Shown: in pieces, positions 10,818-19,824 of the stretch
Layout of the letters: every line of letters starts with the position of its first letter
Position numbering within the stretch: position 1 is the stretch's first letter
NCBI RefSeq assembly: GCF_001426585.1
Contig: NZ_LMEI01000013.1
Coordinates: 62,227-126,226 of the forward strand
DNA length: 64,000 nucleotides
Direction: 5' to 3'
Origin: Streptomyces sp. Root431
GTDB lineage: Bacteria; Actinomycetota; Actinomycetes; Streptomycetales; Streptomycetaceae
The notes under the pieces: model-generated
Database searches by the model: none
Told to the model about the DNA's origin: nothing
The model's input: only the letters and a program-made list of their open reading frames with translations
Position numbers and translations under genes: made by a program

Positions 10818-10850
10818 AAGGCGGTGCACCTCTTTGGGGTGCACCGCCTT
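10818..10850 (+). terminator. intrinsic terminator after ppa
   Basis: A perfect 13-bp stem (10818-10830 with 10838-10850) with a 7-base loop, 31 bases after the ppa stop codon and before the next gene. Confidence 0.8.
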
Positions 10851-10912
10851 TCGCACATCCGTCGCACGCTCATACTGGAAGCCACGGTTCCCGAGGCAGT
10901 GAGGCGGACAGA

Positions 10913-12583
10913 GTGGTGGCGGAGCCGGACGGCTCGAAGGGTGCTCCGGACGACGCTCCGGAGGACCGGAAGCCGCAGTCGGACGAGGCGCGGAGCGCGT
11001 TCGTCCCGCCTGCGGGGGTCGAGCAGCCCTCGCCGCCGGAGGAGGAGCATCCGACCTCCGAGTTCGCGCTTCCGCCGGGGCTGACGGCCGAGCCGCCGGC
11101 CGAGCAGGAGGGTTCGGCGTTCGCGACGCCTGCGACGTACTCCGCGAAGAACTCTCCGCCGGCGTTCACCCCGGCGTACGGGGTGCCCCTCGTGCGGCTG
11201 CCGCAGGACGCGCCGTGGCAGGACCGGATGCGGACGATGCTGCGGCTGCCGGTGCACGAGCGGCCGGTGCCGGAGGCGGCGGGCAAGGAGGACGAGACGG
11301 GTCCTTCGGTGCCGCGTGTCCTCGACCTGACGCTGCGCATCGGCGAGCTGCTGCTCGCGGGTGGGGAGGGCGCGGAGGACGTCGAGACGGCGATGTTCGT
11401 GATCTGCCGCTCGTACGGTCTGGACCGGGTCGAGCCGACGGTGACGTTCACTCTGTTGTCCGTCACGTACCAGCCGTCGCTCGTGGACGCGCCGATCACG
11501 GCGAACCGGACGGTACGGCGGCGGGGCACGGACTACACGCGGCTCGCGGCGGTGTACACGCTCCTGGCGGACATCAACGCGCGGGCGCACGAGGTGACGC
11601 CGGAGGAGGCCTACCGGCGGCTCGCGGAGATACGGCGTAACCGGCATCCGTATCCGGGGTGGGTGCTGACGGCGGCTGCGGGCGTGCTGGCGGGTGCGGC
11701 CTCGGTGCTGCTCGGTGGTGGCCTCACGGTCTTCCTGGTGGCGGCGCTGGGCGCGGTGCTCGGTGACCGGCTGGCGTGGCTGTGCGCGGGGCGCGGGCTG
11801 CCGGAGTTCTACCAGTTCCTGGTGGCGGCGATGCCGCCGGCGGCGATGGGCGTGCTCCTGACGCTGCTGCACGCGGATCTGCGGCCCTCTGCGGTGATCA
11901 CCGGTGGTCTGTTCGCGCTGATTCCGGGGCGGGCGCTCGTGGCGGCGGTGCAGGACGGTCTGACGGGTTTCTACATCACGGCCTCGGCCCGGCTCCTCGA
12001 GGTCGCGTATTTCTTCGTCGCGATCGTGGTGGGCGTGCTGTCCGTGCTTTACGTCGCGGTGCAGTTCGACGCGCAGCTGAACCCGGAGGGGGCGCTGCAG
12101 GCGGTGGAGCGGCCGGTGACGCAGATCCTGGCGTCGATGGTGCTGTGCGCGACCTTCGCGATCCTTCTGCAGCAGTCGCGGGCGACGGTGCTCTTCGCGA
12201 CGCTGAACGGCGGGGTGGCGTGGGTGATCTACGCGTCGATCGCGGTGACCGCGGAGGGGTCGACGGTGATGGCGACGGCCGTGGCGGCGGGGCTTGTGGG
12301 GCTCTTCGGGCAGCTGATCGCCCGGTACCACCACACGTCGTCGCTGCCGTACGTGACGGCGGCGATCGGTCCGCTGCTGCCCGGTTCGGCGACGTACTTC
12401 GGGGTGCTCGCGATCGCCCAGAACAATCTGGACCAGGGCTTCGCCTCGCTGGCGAAGGCGGCGGCCCTGGCCCTGGCGATCGCGATCGGGGTGAACCTGG
12501 GAGGCGAGCTGGCGCGCCTCTTCATGCAGGCCCCCGGTGCCGCTTCGGCGCGTCGTGCGGCCAAGCGGACCAGGGGCTTCTAA
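10913..12583 (+). CDS. threonine/serine exporter family membrane protein (ThrE-like)
   Basis: A 556-residue protein of the ThrE/YjjP-YjjB family. A long acidic, Pro-rich N-terminal cytoplasmic region (about 1-135) precedes the conserved cytosolic domain (VPRVLDLTLRIGELLLAGGEGAEDVETAM, here in part) and then about ten hydrophobic helices from residue 245. GGLFALIPGRALVAAVQDGLTGF is the family's signature loop. The two ThrE halves, separate in E. coli, are fused here as in Corynebacterium ThrE. GTG 10913 is the first in-frame start after the terminator. Substrate identity is inferred. Confidence 0.85.
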   Translation: MVAEPDGSKGAPDDAPEDRKPQSDEARSAFVPPAGVEQPSPPEEEHPTSEFALPPGLTAEPPAEQEGSAFATPATYSAKNSPPAFTPAYGVPLVRLPQDAPWQDRMRTMLRLPVHERPVPEAAGKEDETGPSVPRVLDLTLRIGELLLAGGEGAEDVETAMFVICRSYGLDRVEPTVTFTLLSVTYQPSLVDAPITANRTVRRRGTDYTRLAAVYTLLADINARAHEVTPEEAYRRLAEIRRNRHPYPGWVLTAAAGVLAGAASVLLGGGLTVFLVAALGAVLGDRLAWLCAGRGLPEFYQFLVAAMPPAAMGVLLTLLHADLRPSAVITGGLFALIPGRALVAAVQDGLTGFYITASARLLEVAYFFVAIVVGVLSVLYVAVQFDAQLNPEGALQAVERPVTQILASMVLCATFAILLQQSRATVLFATLNGGVAWVIYASIAVTAEGSTVMATAVAAGLVGLFGQLIARYHHTSSLPYVTAAIGPLLPGSATYFGVLAIAQNNLDQGFASLAKAAALALAIAIGVNLGGELARLFMQAPGAASARRAAKRTRGF

Positions 12584-12600
12584 GGCGTGCTTCGGGGCCT

Positions 12601-12803
12601 CTAGGGCCTGTCTGACAATTGGCGTCGGATCAGGCCGGGTCGTTCGGTGCGTGCGATCGGCGTGCGGCCGGGACGCCCTCGTAGCGGTGGGGGTACCTCC
12701 CGTGCCCGAAGGGCTACGGGGGACTACGTGGGTGTGTCGGCCGTGCGGCGAGCGTGCGTGCCGGGCGGGCCGGACCCGGCGGGAATTGTCAGACAGGCCC
12801 TAG
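12601..12803. mobile_element. MITE-like element with 20-bp perfect terminal inverted repeats
   Basis: Bases 12601-12620 and 12784-12803 are perfect inverted copies (CTAGGGCCTGTCTGACAATT and its complement). The outer CTAG or TA could be a target duplication, as seen for IS5-type elements. The 163-base interior has no credible gene; it contains a local stem (CCCGTGCCCGAAGGGCTACGGG region). The right CTAG overlaps the dedA stop codon. It is probably a non-autonomous element mobilised in trans. Confidence 0.7.
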
Positions 12804-13528
12804 CGCTTGGCGTGGCGGCCTCGGGAGGCCGGGGGGTTGGGGGTGCCGGGGGCGTCGTGTCCGCTGCCGTGACCGCCCTGGTCGCCGTCGCCCCTGGCCT
12901 GGGCCTTCTTCGACTGGGAGCGGGCCCGCAGGAACTCGATCACGATCGGGATCACGGAGATCAGGACGATCCCGACGAGGATCATCTCGATGTGCTGGTG
13001 CACGAAGTCGATCTTGCCGAGGGAGGCGCCGAGCAGGGTCACGCCGGCGCCCCACAGCACGCCGCCGATGATGTTGAACGTGATGAACGAGCGGTAGTTC
13101 ATCCGGCTGACGCCGGCGATGATCGGCGTGAACGTCCGCACGATGGGGACGAAGCGGGCCAGGATCAGCGACTTCGGGCCGTGCTTCTCGAAGAACTCGT
13201 GCGCCTTCGCGACGTTCTCCTGCTTGAAGAGCTTGGAGTCGGGTCGCTTGAAGAGGGCCGGGCCCACCTTCCGGCCGAAGAGGTAGCCGACCTGGTCGCC
13301 GATGATCGCGGCGGCCACGATCAGGGCGCACACCATCCACAGCGGCTTGTCGAGCTTCCCTGTGGTGACGAGCAGCCCGGTGGTGAAGAGCAGCGAGTCA
13401 CCGGGCAGGAAGAACCCGATGAGGAGTCCGGACTCGGCGAAGACGATGACGAGGACGCCGATCAGACCGAACTCGCCGATCAGATAGTCCGGGTCCAGCC
13501 AGCTCGGTCCGAGGGCAAGCGTGTTCAC
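12800..13528 (-). CDS. DedA family membrane protein
   Basis: DedA/DUF307 proteins are inner-membrane proteins linked to lipid-carrier flipping and envelope homeostasis. Typical motifs are FAESGLLIGFFLPGDSLLF, GDQVGYLFGRKVG, and HGPKSLILARFVPIVRTFTP (the conserved F/RFxPxxRT signature). The 242-residue length is normal. GTG 13528 is preferred over 13588 because it begins at the usual NTLALGP N-terminus. The tail is charged, Gly/His-rich. The TAG stop uses the CTAG at the edge of the adjacent inverted-repeat element. Confidence 0.92.
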   Translation of the reverse strand: MNTLALGPSWLDPDYLIGEFGLIGVLVIVFAESGLLIGFFLPGDSLLFTTGLLVTTGKLDKPLWMVCALIVAAAIIGDQVGYLFGRKVGPALFKRPDSKLFKQENVAKAHEFFEKHGPKSLILARFVPIVRTFTPIIAGVSRMNYRSFITFNIIGGVLWGAGVTLLGASLGKIDFVHQHIEMILVGIVLISVIPIVIEFLRARSQSKKAQARGDGDQGGHGSGHDAPGTPNPPASRGRHAKR

Positions 13529-13674
13529 GGGTTCCGGGCTCCTGCAGTCGGTGGGGGCATGGGGGGACGGCTGACCCCAAGCTATCAACGCGAGCCGGAC
13601 GCGACCGGTTCCACCCGGGGCCCACAGGATGCGAAGAGGGCCCGCTCCCCCGAGGCTGGGGGGTCAGGAGGTGT

Positions 13675-14049
13675 ATGCCGATGGGCATCGATGAGTACGG
13701 AGGCGGTCAGGGGCCGCATCCCGACGTGCTGGTCGTGACGACGAACGACGTGCCGGGCTTCGAGGTGCGGCAGGTCATCGGTGAGGTCTTCGGGCTCACC
13801 GTGCGCTCGCGCCATCTGGGCAGCCAGATCGGCGCGGGGCTGAAGTCGATGATCGGCGGGGAGCTGAAGGGTCTGACGAAGACGCTGGTGCAGACCCGCA
13901 ACCAGGCGATGGAGCGGCTGGTGGAACAGGCCCAGGCGCGCGGTGCGAACGCCGTGCTGATGTTCCGCTTCGACGTGACGGAGGCGGCGGACGTGGGCAC
14001 GGAGGTGTGCGCGTACGGCACGGCCGTGGTGATCGCGCCACGCGCCTGA
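13675..14049 (+). CDS. YbjQ/UPF0145 family protein
   Basis: A 124-residue cytosolic protein of the YbjQ family, whose members form pentamers; heavy-metal binding has been suggested by name only. Family features are VVTTNDVPGFEVRQVIGEVFGLTVRSR and the terminal AYGTAVVI. AGGAGG lies just before ATG 13675; ATG 13681 has better spacing and may be the true start. It is convergent with the TipA-like gene. Confidence 0.85.
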   Translation: MPMGIDEYGGGQGPHPDVLVVTTNDVPGFEVRQVIGEVFGLTVRSRHLGSQIGAGLKSMIGGELKGLTKTLVQTRNQAMERLVEQAQARGANAVLMFRFDVTEAADVGTEVCAYGTAVVIAPRA

Positions 14050-14060
14050 GCCGACGCTGC

Positions 14061-14822
14061 CTAGGCGGCCAGGCGCTGGGCGTTCGCCCGGACGGCGGCG
14101 TGGAGGTGCTCGGGAAGGCCCTCGTGGATCGCCTCGTAGAAGGCGTGGAAGTTCTCGTCGGCGAGGTACATCTCGGTGAGCCCCATGTGGGTCCTCGGGT
14201 GGCACTCGAAGAACCAGGTGGTGATGTGGGCGCGGTGGGCCTCGGCGAGGTCCATCGCCTCCTCGGACCCGGGGGCCGTGCCCCGGTCCATGAGGGCGCC
14301 GTAGGCGGCTCCCCAGGCGTCCACCTCGTCCTTCATGCGCTGCCAGTCCTCCTTCGTGTACGCGGCGGCGCGGGCCTGGGCCAGCTCGTGCGAGTGGGTG
14401 CCGCCCCAGCGGCGGGCGGACTCCTCCGCGTACCGCTCGGGGTCCTTGTCCCCGAAGACCTCGAACTTCTCCTCGGGAGTGAGGTTGATGCCCATCTTCT
14501 TCGCCTCCATGGCGTGCTCGACGGCCGCCGCCATCCTCCGGAGCTCCCCGATCCGCGCGGTCAGCAGCGCGTGCTGCCGACGCAGGTGCTCCTGCGGGTC
14601 GGCACGGGGGTCGTCGAGGAGGACGGCGACCTCTTCGAGGGGAAAGCCGAGCTCCCGGTAGAACAGGATCTGCTGGAGCCTGTCGAGGTCCGCGTCGTCG
14701 TAGCGGCGGTGGCCCGCCGTGCTGCGGCCGCTCGGGGAGAGCAGTCCGATCGCGTCGTAGTGGTGCAGGGTGCGCACCGTGACCCCGGCGAAGCCGGCGA
14801 CCTGTCCCACGGAGTAGCCCAT
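14061..14822 (-). CDS. TipA-like MerR-family regulator with TipAS domain
   Basis: The 253 residues equal the length I recall for S. lividans TipAL. The N-terminal MerR HTH (YSVGQVAGFAGVTVRTLHHYDAIGLL) is followed by a dimerisation helix (about 75-110) and the TipAS ligand domain, which begins at KMGINLTPEEKFEVFG. TipAS binds thiopeptides such as thiostrepton through Cys214; here residue 207 is Cys but residue 214 is Gly (ECHPRTHMGLTEMY), so covalent capture of thiopeptides is unlikely. GAAAGGGG precedes ATG 14822. It is divergent from the ClC/gad genes, which are its likely targets by position. Confidence 0.9.
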   Translation of the reverse strand: MGYSVGQVAGFAGVTVRTLHHYDAIGLLSPSGRSTAGHRRYDDADLDRLQQILFYRELGFPLEEVAVLLDDPRADPQEHLRRQHALLTARIGELRRMAAAVEHAMEAKKMGINLTPEEKFEVFGDKDPERYAEESARRWGGTHSHELAQARAAAYTKEDWQRMKDEVDAWGAAYGALMDRGTAPGSEEAMDLAEAHRAHITTWFFECHPRTHMGLTEMYLADENFHAFYEAIHEGLPEHLHAAVRANAQRLAA

Positions 14823-14957
14823 CGGCCGTCCGCCCCTTTCTCTGTCGGTACGCGTGTCAGCCTCGGGCCTGACGTGACGTGAGGTGCAAGCCCTCGCGAG
14901 CCCGTTCCGGCCACATCTCGGGATGTTATGCGGCATTTGCTCACATATGGTGGGGCA

Positions 14958-16247
14958 GTGGCCACTGATCATGTTCCGCCCACGCCGTCGCCCTCCGGCG
15001 CGGAGGCTCCCCGTCTGGTCCAGCTGCGGCAGATCCCGCCCGCGCTCGCGATCGGCGTCGGGGCGAGCCTGGTACTCCTCGGGATCAGCGCCCTCGCGGA
15101 CGAGTTCCAGGGCGTGCTCTGGAACGACCTCCCGGACGCCCTCGGCATCGGCGGCTACTCCTCCCTCTGGATCGTCCTCATGCTCACGGCCACCGGTATC
15201 GCCGTGGGCCTCGTCGTGTGGAAGGTGCCGGGACACGCCGGCCCCGACCCGGCATCCGGCGGTCTCGGCGGAGCGCCGCTCGCCCCCGGAGTGGTGCCGG
15301 GCCTGCTGCTCGCGGCCACCCTCGCGCTCGCCGGCGGAGTCAGCCTCGGCCCCGAGAACCCGATCATCATGGCCAACATCGCCCTCACCTACTGGCTCGG
15401 CCGCAAGGCCGCGCCCTCGGTGCCCGCCGCCGCCTGGGTCGCCCTCGCCTCGGCCGCCACCATCGGCGCCCTCTTCGGTACGCCGGTGGCCGCCGCCCTC
15501 GTCATCTCCGAGGCCCTGGCGGGGCAGCCGGGCCGCGGCTCGCTCTGGGACCGGCTCTTCGCGCCGCTCGTCGCCGCCGGCGCCGGCGCGATGACCACGG
15601 AGCTGCTCGCCGAGCCCACCTTCGACATGGGGCTGCCGCCGCTGACGGACCCCGGCTGGGGCGACCTCCTCGCCTCCCTCGTCATCGCCTCCGCCGCGGC
15701 CGTCTTCGGGCTCGCCTCCTGCTACCTCTTCCCCTCCCTCCACGCCCTCTTCGGCCGCCTGCGCCATCCGATGGTGATGCTGCCCCTCGGCGGTCTCGTC
15801 CTCGGCCTCCTGGGCGCCCTCGGCGGGCAACTGACCCTCTTCAAGGGCCTGGAGGAGGTCAAGGAGCTCACCTCCTCGATCGGCAGCTGGTCCTCCGGCG
15901 AACTCGCCAAGCTGGCCGTGATCAAACTCCTCGCCCTCCTCGTCGCCGCCTCCTGCGGCTTCCGGGGCGGCCGCATCTTCCCCGCCGTCTTCATCGGGAC
16001 CGCCTTCGGGCTGCTCGCCCAGGCGCTCGTCCCCGAGGTCCACCCCGCCGTCGCCGTCTCCTCCGCCGTCCTCGGCGTCCTGCTCGCCACCACCCGGCTG
16101 GGCTGGATCAGCCTCTTCACCGGGGCCGTCCTCGCCCCCTCCCCCGCAATGCTCGCCGTGCTCTGCCTGGCCTCTCTCCCGGCCTGGCTGATCGTCACCG
16201 GACGCCCTCAGCTCGAACTCGACGAACACGGCGCCCCCCTGCACTGA
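14958..16247 (+). CDS. ClC-family chloride channel or Cl-/H+ antiporter
   Basis: A 429-residue polytopic membrane protein. ClC-type landmarks are GGVSLGPENPII (the GxxxGPE-like filter motif) and CGFRGGRIFPAVFIGTAFG (the GxFxP motif). About ten hydrophobic segments are visible. GTG 14958 is the preferred start; ATG 14928 is possible. It is separated by 30 bases from glutamate decarboxylase, so the two are probably co-transcribed. In enteric acid resistance, ClC antiporters relieve the charge built up by amino-acid decarboxylase antiport; the same role is inferred here. Confidence 0.85.
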   Translation: MATDHVPPTPSPSGAEAPRLVQLRQIPPALAIGVGASLVLLGISALADEFQGVLWNDLPDALGIGGYSSLWIVLMLTATGIAVGLVVWKVPGHAGPDPASGGLGGAPLAPGVVPGLLLAATLALAGGVSLGPENPIIMANIALTYWLGRKAAPSVPAAAWVALASAATIGALFGTPVAAALVISEALAGQPGRGSLWDRLFAPLVAAGAGAMTTELLAEPTFDMGLPPLTDPGWGDLLASLVIASAAAVFGLASCYLFPSLHALFGRLRHPMVMLPLGGLVLGLLGALGGQLTLFKGLEEVKELTSSIGSWSSGELAKLAVIKLLALLVAASCGFRGGRIFPAVFIGTAFGLLAQALVPEVHPAVAVSSAVLGVLLATTRLGWISLFTGAVLAPSPAMLAVLCLASLPAWLIVTGRPQLELDEHGAPLH

Positions 16248-16277
16248 CCCTCCCCACTCGGACAGAAGGAGTCCCCC

Positions 16278-17696
16278 ATGCCGCTGCACAAAGGCCCCGA
16301 CGCCTCCACGCCCGAGCACGAGCGCCGGCTCGCACTCAACCCCTTCTTCGGGGAGGCCGACCCGATCGGCGGCATGACCGAGGCCCCTCCGCGCCACCGC
16401 CTCCCCGACGGGCCGCTACCCCCCATGAGCGCCTACCAGCTCGTCCACGACGAGCTGATGCTCGACGGCAACTCCCGGCTCAACCTCGCCACCTTCGTCA
16501 CCACCTGGATGGAACCCCAGGCCGGCGTCCTCATGGCCGAGTGCCGCGACAAGAACATGATCGACAAGGACGAGTACCCGCGCACCGCCGAACTGGAGCG
16601 CCGCTGCGTCGCCATGCTCGCCGACCTGTGGAACGCCCCGGACCCCTCCACGGCCGTCGGCTGCTCCACCACCGGCTCCAGCGAGGCCTGCATGCTCGCC
16701 GGCCTGGCCCTCAAGCGCCGCTGGGCCAAACGGAACGCCGACCGCTACCCGGCCTCCGCCCGCCCCAACCTGGTCATGGGCGTCAACGTCCAGGTCTGCT
16801 GGGAGAAGTTCTGCAACTTCTGGGAGGTCGAACCCCGGCTCGTCCCCATGGAAGGCGACCGCTTCCACCTCGACGCCGAGTCGGCCGTCGCGCTCTGCGA
16901 CGAGAACACCATCGGCGTCGTCGCCGTCCTCGGCTCCACCTTCGACGGCTCCTACGAACCCGTCGCCGAGATCTGCGCCGCCCTGGACGCCCTCCAGGAA
17001 CGCACCGGCCTCGACATCCCCGTCCACGTCGACGGCGCCTCCGGCGCCATGATCGCCCCCTTCCTCGACGAGGACCTGGTGTGGGACTTCCGCCTCCCCC
17101 GCGTCTCCTCGATCAACACCTCCGGTCACAAGTACGGCCTGGTCTACCCGGGCGTCGGCTGGGCGCTGTGGCGCTCCCCCGACGAACTCCCCGAGGAACT
17201 CGTCTTCCGGGTCAACTACCTCGGCGGCGACATGCCCACCTTCGCCCTCAACTTCTCCCGGCCGGGCGCTCAGGTCGTCGCGCAGTACTACACCTTCCTG
17301 AGGCTCGGCCGCGAGGGCTACCGGGTGGTGCAGCAGACCTCCCGGGACGTCGCCCGGGGCCTCGCCGAACGCATCGAGGCCACGGGCGACTTCCGGCTCC
17401 TCACCCGCGGCGACCAGCTGCCCGTCTTCGCCTTCACGACCGCGCCCGACGTCACCGCCTTCGACGTCTTCGACGTCTCCCGACGGCTGCGCGAACGGGG
17501 CTGGCTGGTCCCCGCCTACACCTTCCCCGCCCACCGCGAGGACCTGTCCGTCCTCCGCGTGGTCTGCCGCAACGGCTTCTCGGCCGACCTCGCAGGGCTG
17601 CTCATCGAGGACCTGAAACGGGTCCTGCCCGAACTGCGGCGCCAGACCGGCCCGTTCACCCACGACAAGGGCGCGGCGACCTCCTTCCACCACTGA
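16278..17696 (+). CDS. gadB: glutamate decarboxylase (PLP-dependent)
   Basis: Converts glutamate to GABA and CO2, consuming a proton. The 472 residues show TTGSSEACMLAGLALKRRW (PLP phosphate region), HVDGASG with Asp252 facing the pyridine nitrogen, and SINTSGHKYGLVYPG with the Schiff-base lysine at 285. AGAAGGA lies ahead of ATG 16278. No Glu/GABA antiporter is adjacent, so the operon differs from the enteric gadBC layout. It is paired with the ClC gene. Confidence 0.93.
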   Translation: MPLHKGPDASTPEHERRLALNPFFGEADPIGGMTEAPPRHRLPDGPLPPMSAYQLVHDELMLDGNSRLNLATFVTTWMEPQAGVLMAECRDKNMIDKDEYPRTAELERRCVAMLADLWNAPDPSTAVGCSTTGSSEACMLAGLALKRRWAKRNADRYPASARPNLVMGVNVQVCWEKFCNFWEVEPRLVPMEGDRFHLDAESAVALCDENTIGVVAVLGSTFDGSYEPVAEICAALDALQERTGLDIPVHVDGASGAMIAPFLDEDLVWDFRLPRVSSINTSGHKYGLVYPGVGWALWRSPDELPEELVFRVNYLGGDMPTFALNFSRPGAQVVAQYYTFLRLGREGYRVVQQTSRDVARGLAERIEATGDFRLLTRGDQLPVFAFTTAPDVTAFDVFDVSRRLRERGWLVPAYTFPAHREDLSVLRVVCRNGFSADLAGLLIEDLKRVLPELRRQTGPFTHDKGAATSFHH

Positions 17697-17711
17697 GCCC
17701 CGGCCGCACCC

Positions 17712-18968
17712 TCAGGAGGACTTCGCGTCCTCGCAGGCGAGCAGGAACTCCGACCACCGCACCCCGTCCGCCGTCAGCGCGTACTGACAGGGGGCCGACT
17801 CCCGCAGCAGACCGAGCGGGGTGCGGCGGGTGAAGTGCGCGCCGTCGCCCAGCCGGACGAAGGTGCGCCCGCCGTCCACGCTGCCGTACCCCGACAGCTC
17901 CCCGCCGAGCTCGACCCGGCCGCCGGGGCCCGGAACCGGCAGCCCGAGCAGCGTCCGGGGCTCCCGCTCCGGACCCGTCGTCCACATCCGCTGCCACGTC
18001 CGGCCTCCGTCCAGGGAGCGGTGCAGCGCCCGCATCGGGTTCTTCACGGGCTCGCCGCCCGTCAACTCCCCCATCTCCGCCGCGTACACCGCGTCCGGGC
18101 CGACCGCCACCGCCGTGAACCACCCGGGCCGGGTGGCGGGGCTCGGCAGCCGGCTCACCTGCCAGCTCCGGCCCGCGTCCCGGGAGACGGCGACCGCCGC
18201 CCGCCCGGAGAGCGGATCCGTCCCCGAGACCCACCAGGACCCGTCGGGCTCCGGCTGCTCCGCCGGCCGCGGGTGCGCCCCGAGGAGCGGCACCCGGGCC
18301 AGCGCCCGGCGCCGCCCGTCCTGCGGCGAGACCACGACGAGGCGCTCCCTGTCGCAGTCGTCCGGCCCGGCCGCGGCGGGCGCCGCGCAGTCGGTGACGA
18401 GCACCGCCCCCGCCGGTATCTCCGGGGTCGTGCCGACCGTACGCCCGTCGCCCGCCCGCCAGTTGCGGCCGCCGTCACGGGTGAACCAGGTCCTGGAGTC
18501 CGGCCCGGCGCCACCGTCCTCGATCAGCGCCCGGCCCGGCCCGAGGACCCGCAGATTCGCCGAGACGCCGTCCGGCATCCGTATGTCGGGCAGCGGCGAA
18601 CGCCGCAGCACCCATTCCTTCGCCCCCGCGTCCCGCACGGCCACGTGCTGCCGGCAGACGCCACTCCCCGAGTACGCCGCCCGGTCGCCCGCGCACTCGG
18701 CGAGCAGGGCGAACCCGCTGCCGTCCCGCGCGAGCCCCAGACCGTGCGGCCACCCGGGCAGCCCCGCCGAGGAGGGCAGCCGGGGCGGCGCCCCGAACGC
18801 CCCCGCCGGAGGCGGGCCGGCCGACCCCGAGGACCCCGGCCCCGAGGACCCGGAGGCCCCCGGCGAGCCCGCACCCGGCCCGGCACCCGCACCCGTTTCC
18901 GTACATCCCGTCAACACCACCAACACCAGCGCCACGACGGCGCCGGCCGCTCCCACGACCCTGCGCAT
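17712..18968 (-). CDS. lipoprotein with sialidase-type Asp-box beta-propeller repeats
   Basis: The signal peptide ends in a lipobox with lipidated Cys22 (VVLTGC), followed by a Gly/Ser/Pro linker. Four Asp-box-like repeats (TRDGGRNW, SRDAGRSW, SLDGGRTW, SVDGGRTF) suggest a six- or seven-bladed propeller as in BNR or VPS10-like folds. No catalytic sialidase Arg triad is apparent, so a binding role is likely. The 418-residue protein is expected on the outer face of the membrane. It is downstream of the ABC exporter genes, 91 bases apart. Confidence 0.75.
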   Translation of the reverse strand: MRRVVGAAGAVVALVLVVLTGCTETGAGAGPGAGSPGASGSSGPGSSGSAGPPPAGAFGAPPRLPSSAGLPGWPHGLGLARDGSGFALLAECAGDRAAYSGSGVCRQHVAVRDAGAKEWVLRRSPLPDIRMPDGVSANLRVLGPGRALIEDGGAGPDSRTWFTRDGGRNWRAGDGRTVGTTPEIPAGAVLVTDCAAPAAAGPDDCDRERLVVVSPQDGRRRALARVPLLGAHPRPAEQPEPDGSWWVSGTDPLSGRAAVAVSRDAGRSWQVSRLPSPATRPGWFTAVAVGPDAVYAAEMGELTGGEPVKNPMRALHRSLDGGRTWQRMWTTGPEREPRTLLGLPVPGPGGRVELGGELSGYGSVDGGRTFVRLGDGAHFTRRTPLGLLRESAPCQYALTADGVRWSEFLLACEDAKSS

Positions 18969-19059
18969 CGCACGATCCCCCTTGCCCCTAGGGCGGTTCG
19001 CGGTGAACCACTGCCTTCAATACACCGCTCACCGCCTTCGGGTTCCCACCTCCGCGCCG

Positions 19060-19824
19060 CTACTTTCCGAGCCTCCCGAACCGCCGTACCGCCAGCGGGA
19101 AGAAGACCGCGAACAGCACCAGCGGCCACACCACCGCCGCCACGATGTGCCCCGGTTCGCCGCCCGGATTGCCGAAGAGCTCGCGGACCGCCGTCGCCGT
19201 CGCCGACATCGGGTTCCACTCCACGACCGTGCCGAGCCAGCCCGGCATCGAGTCCGGCGAGGCGAAGGCGTTGGAGAGGAAGCCGACGGGCCAGACCAGG
19301 ATCTGCACCGCCTGCACCAGCTCCGCCCGCCCCGCGACCAGCGCGAGGAAGATCCCGATCCACAGCATCGCGAACCTCAGCAGGAGCAGCAGCCCCAGTG
19401 CCCCCAGGGTGCTGCCGAGTCCGCCGTGCGCCCGCCAGCCGATCGCGTACCCCACGCCCACCATCACGAGGAGCCCGGTGGCCGACTGGAGCATGTCGGC
19501 GGCGGCGCGCCCGACCAGGACGGCCCCGTCGGTCATCGGCATCGACCGGAACCGGTCGATCACGCCCTTGTTCAGATCCTGCGTCACCGCCGTCATGGTG
19601 CCTTCGAGGCCGAAGACCATGGTCAGCGTGAGCATCCCGGGCACCAGGTAGTCGACGTAGTCGCCGTCGACGGCCCGCCCGCCGCCGACGAGGTAGCCGA
19701 ACATCAGCAGCATCATCACCGGGAACACGAGCCCGACGAGGACCTGTACGGGCTGCCGCGCCCAGTGGGACAGCTCGCGGCGGGTCATCGTCCAGCAGTC
19801 GCTCACCACGTACGCGACGCTCAT
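19060..19824 (-). CDS. ABC-2 type permease (DrrB-like)
   Basis: The 254-residue membrane half of a drug or lipid exporter. Six hydrophobic segments and the ABC-2 signature region (FLSNAFASPDSMPGWLGTVVEWNPMSATATAVRELFG) are visible. ATG 19824 overlaps the ATPase stop as ATGA, implying translational coupling. It works with the ATPase encoded immediately upstream. Confidence 0.9.
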   Translation of the reverse strand: MSVAYVVSDCWTMTRRELSHWARQPVQVLVGLVFPVMMLLMFGYLVGGGRAVDGDYVDYLVPGMLTLTMVFGLEGTMTAVTQDLNKGVIDRFRSMPMTDGAVLVGRAAADMLQSATGLLVMVGVGYAIGWRAHGGLGSTLGALGLLLLLRFAMLWIGIFLALVAGRAELVQAVQILVWPVGFLSNAFASPDSMPGWLGTVVEWNPMSATATAVRELFGNPGGEPGHIVAAVVWPLVLFAVFFPLAVRRFGRLGK

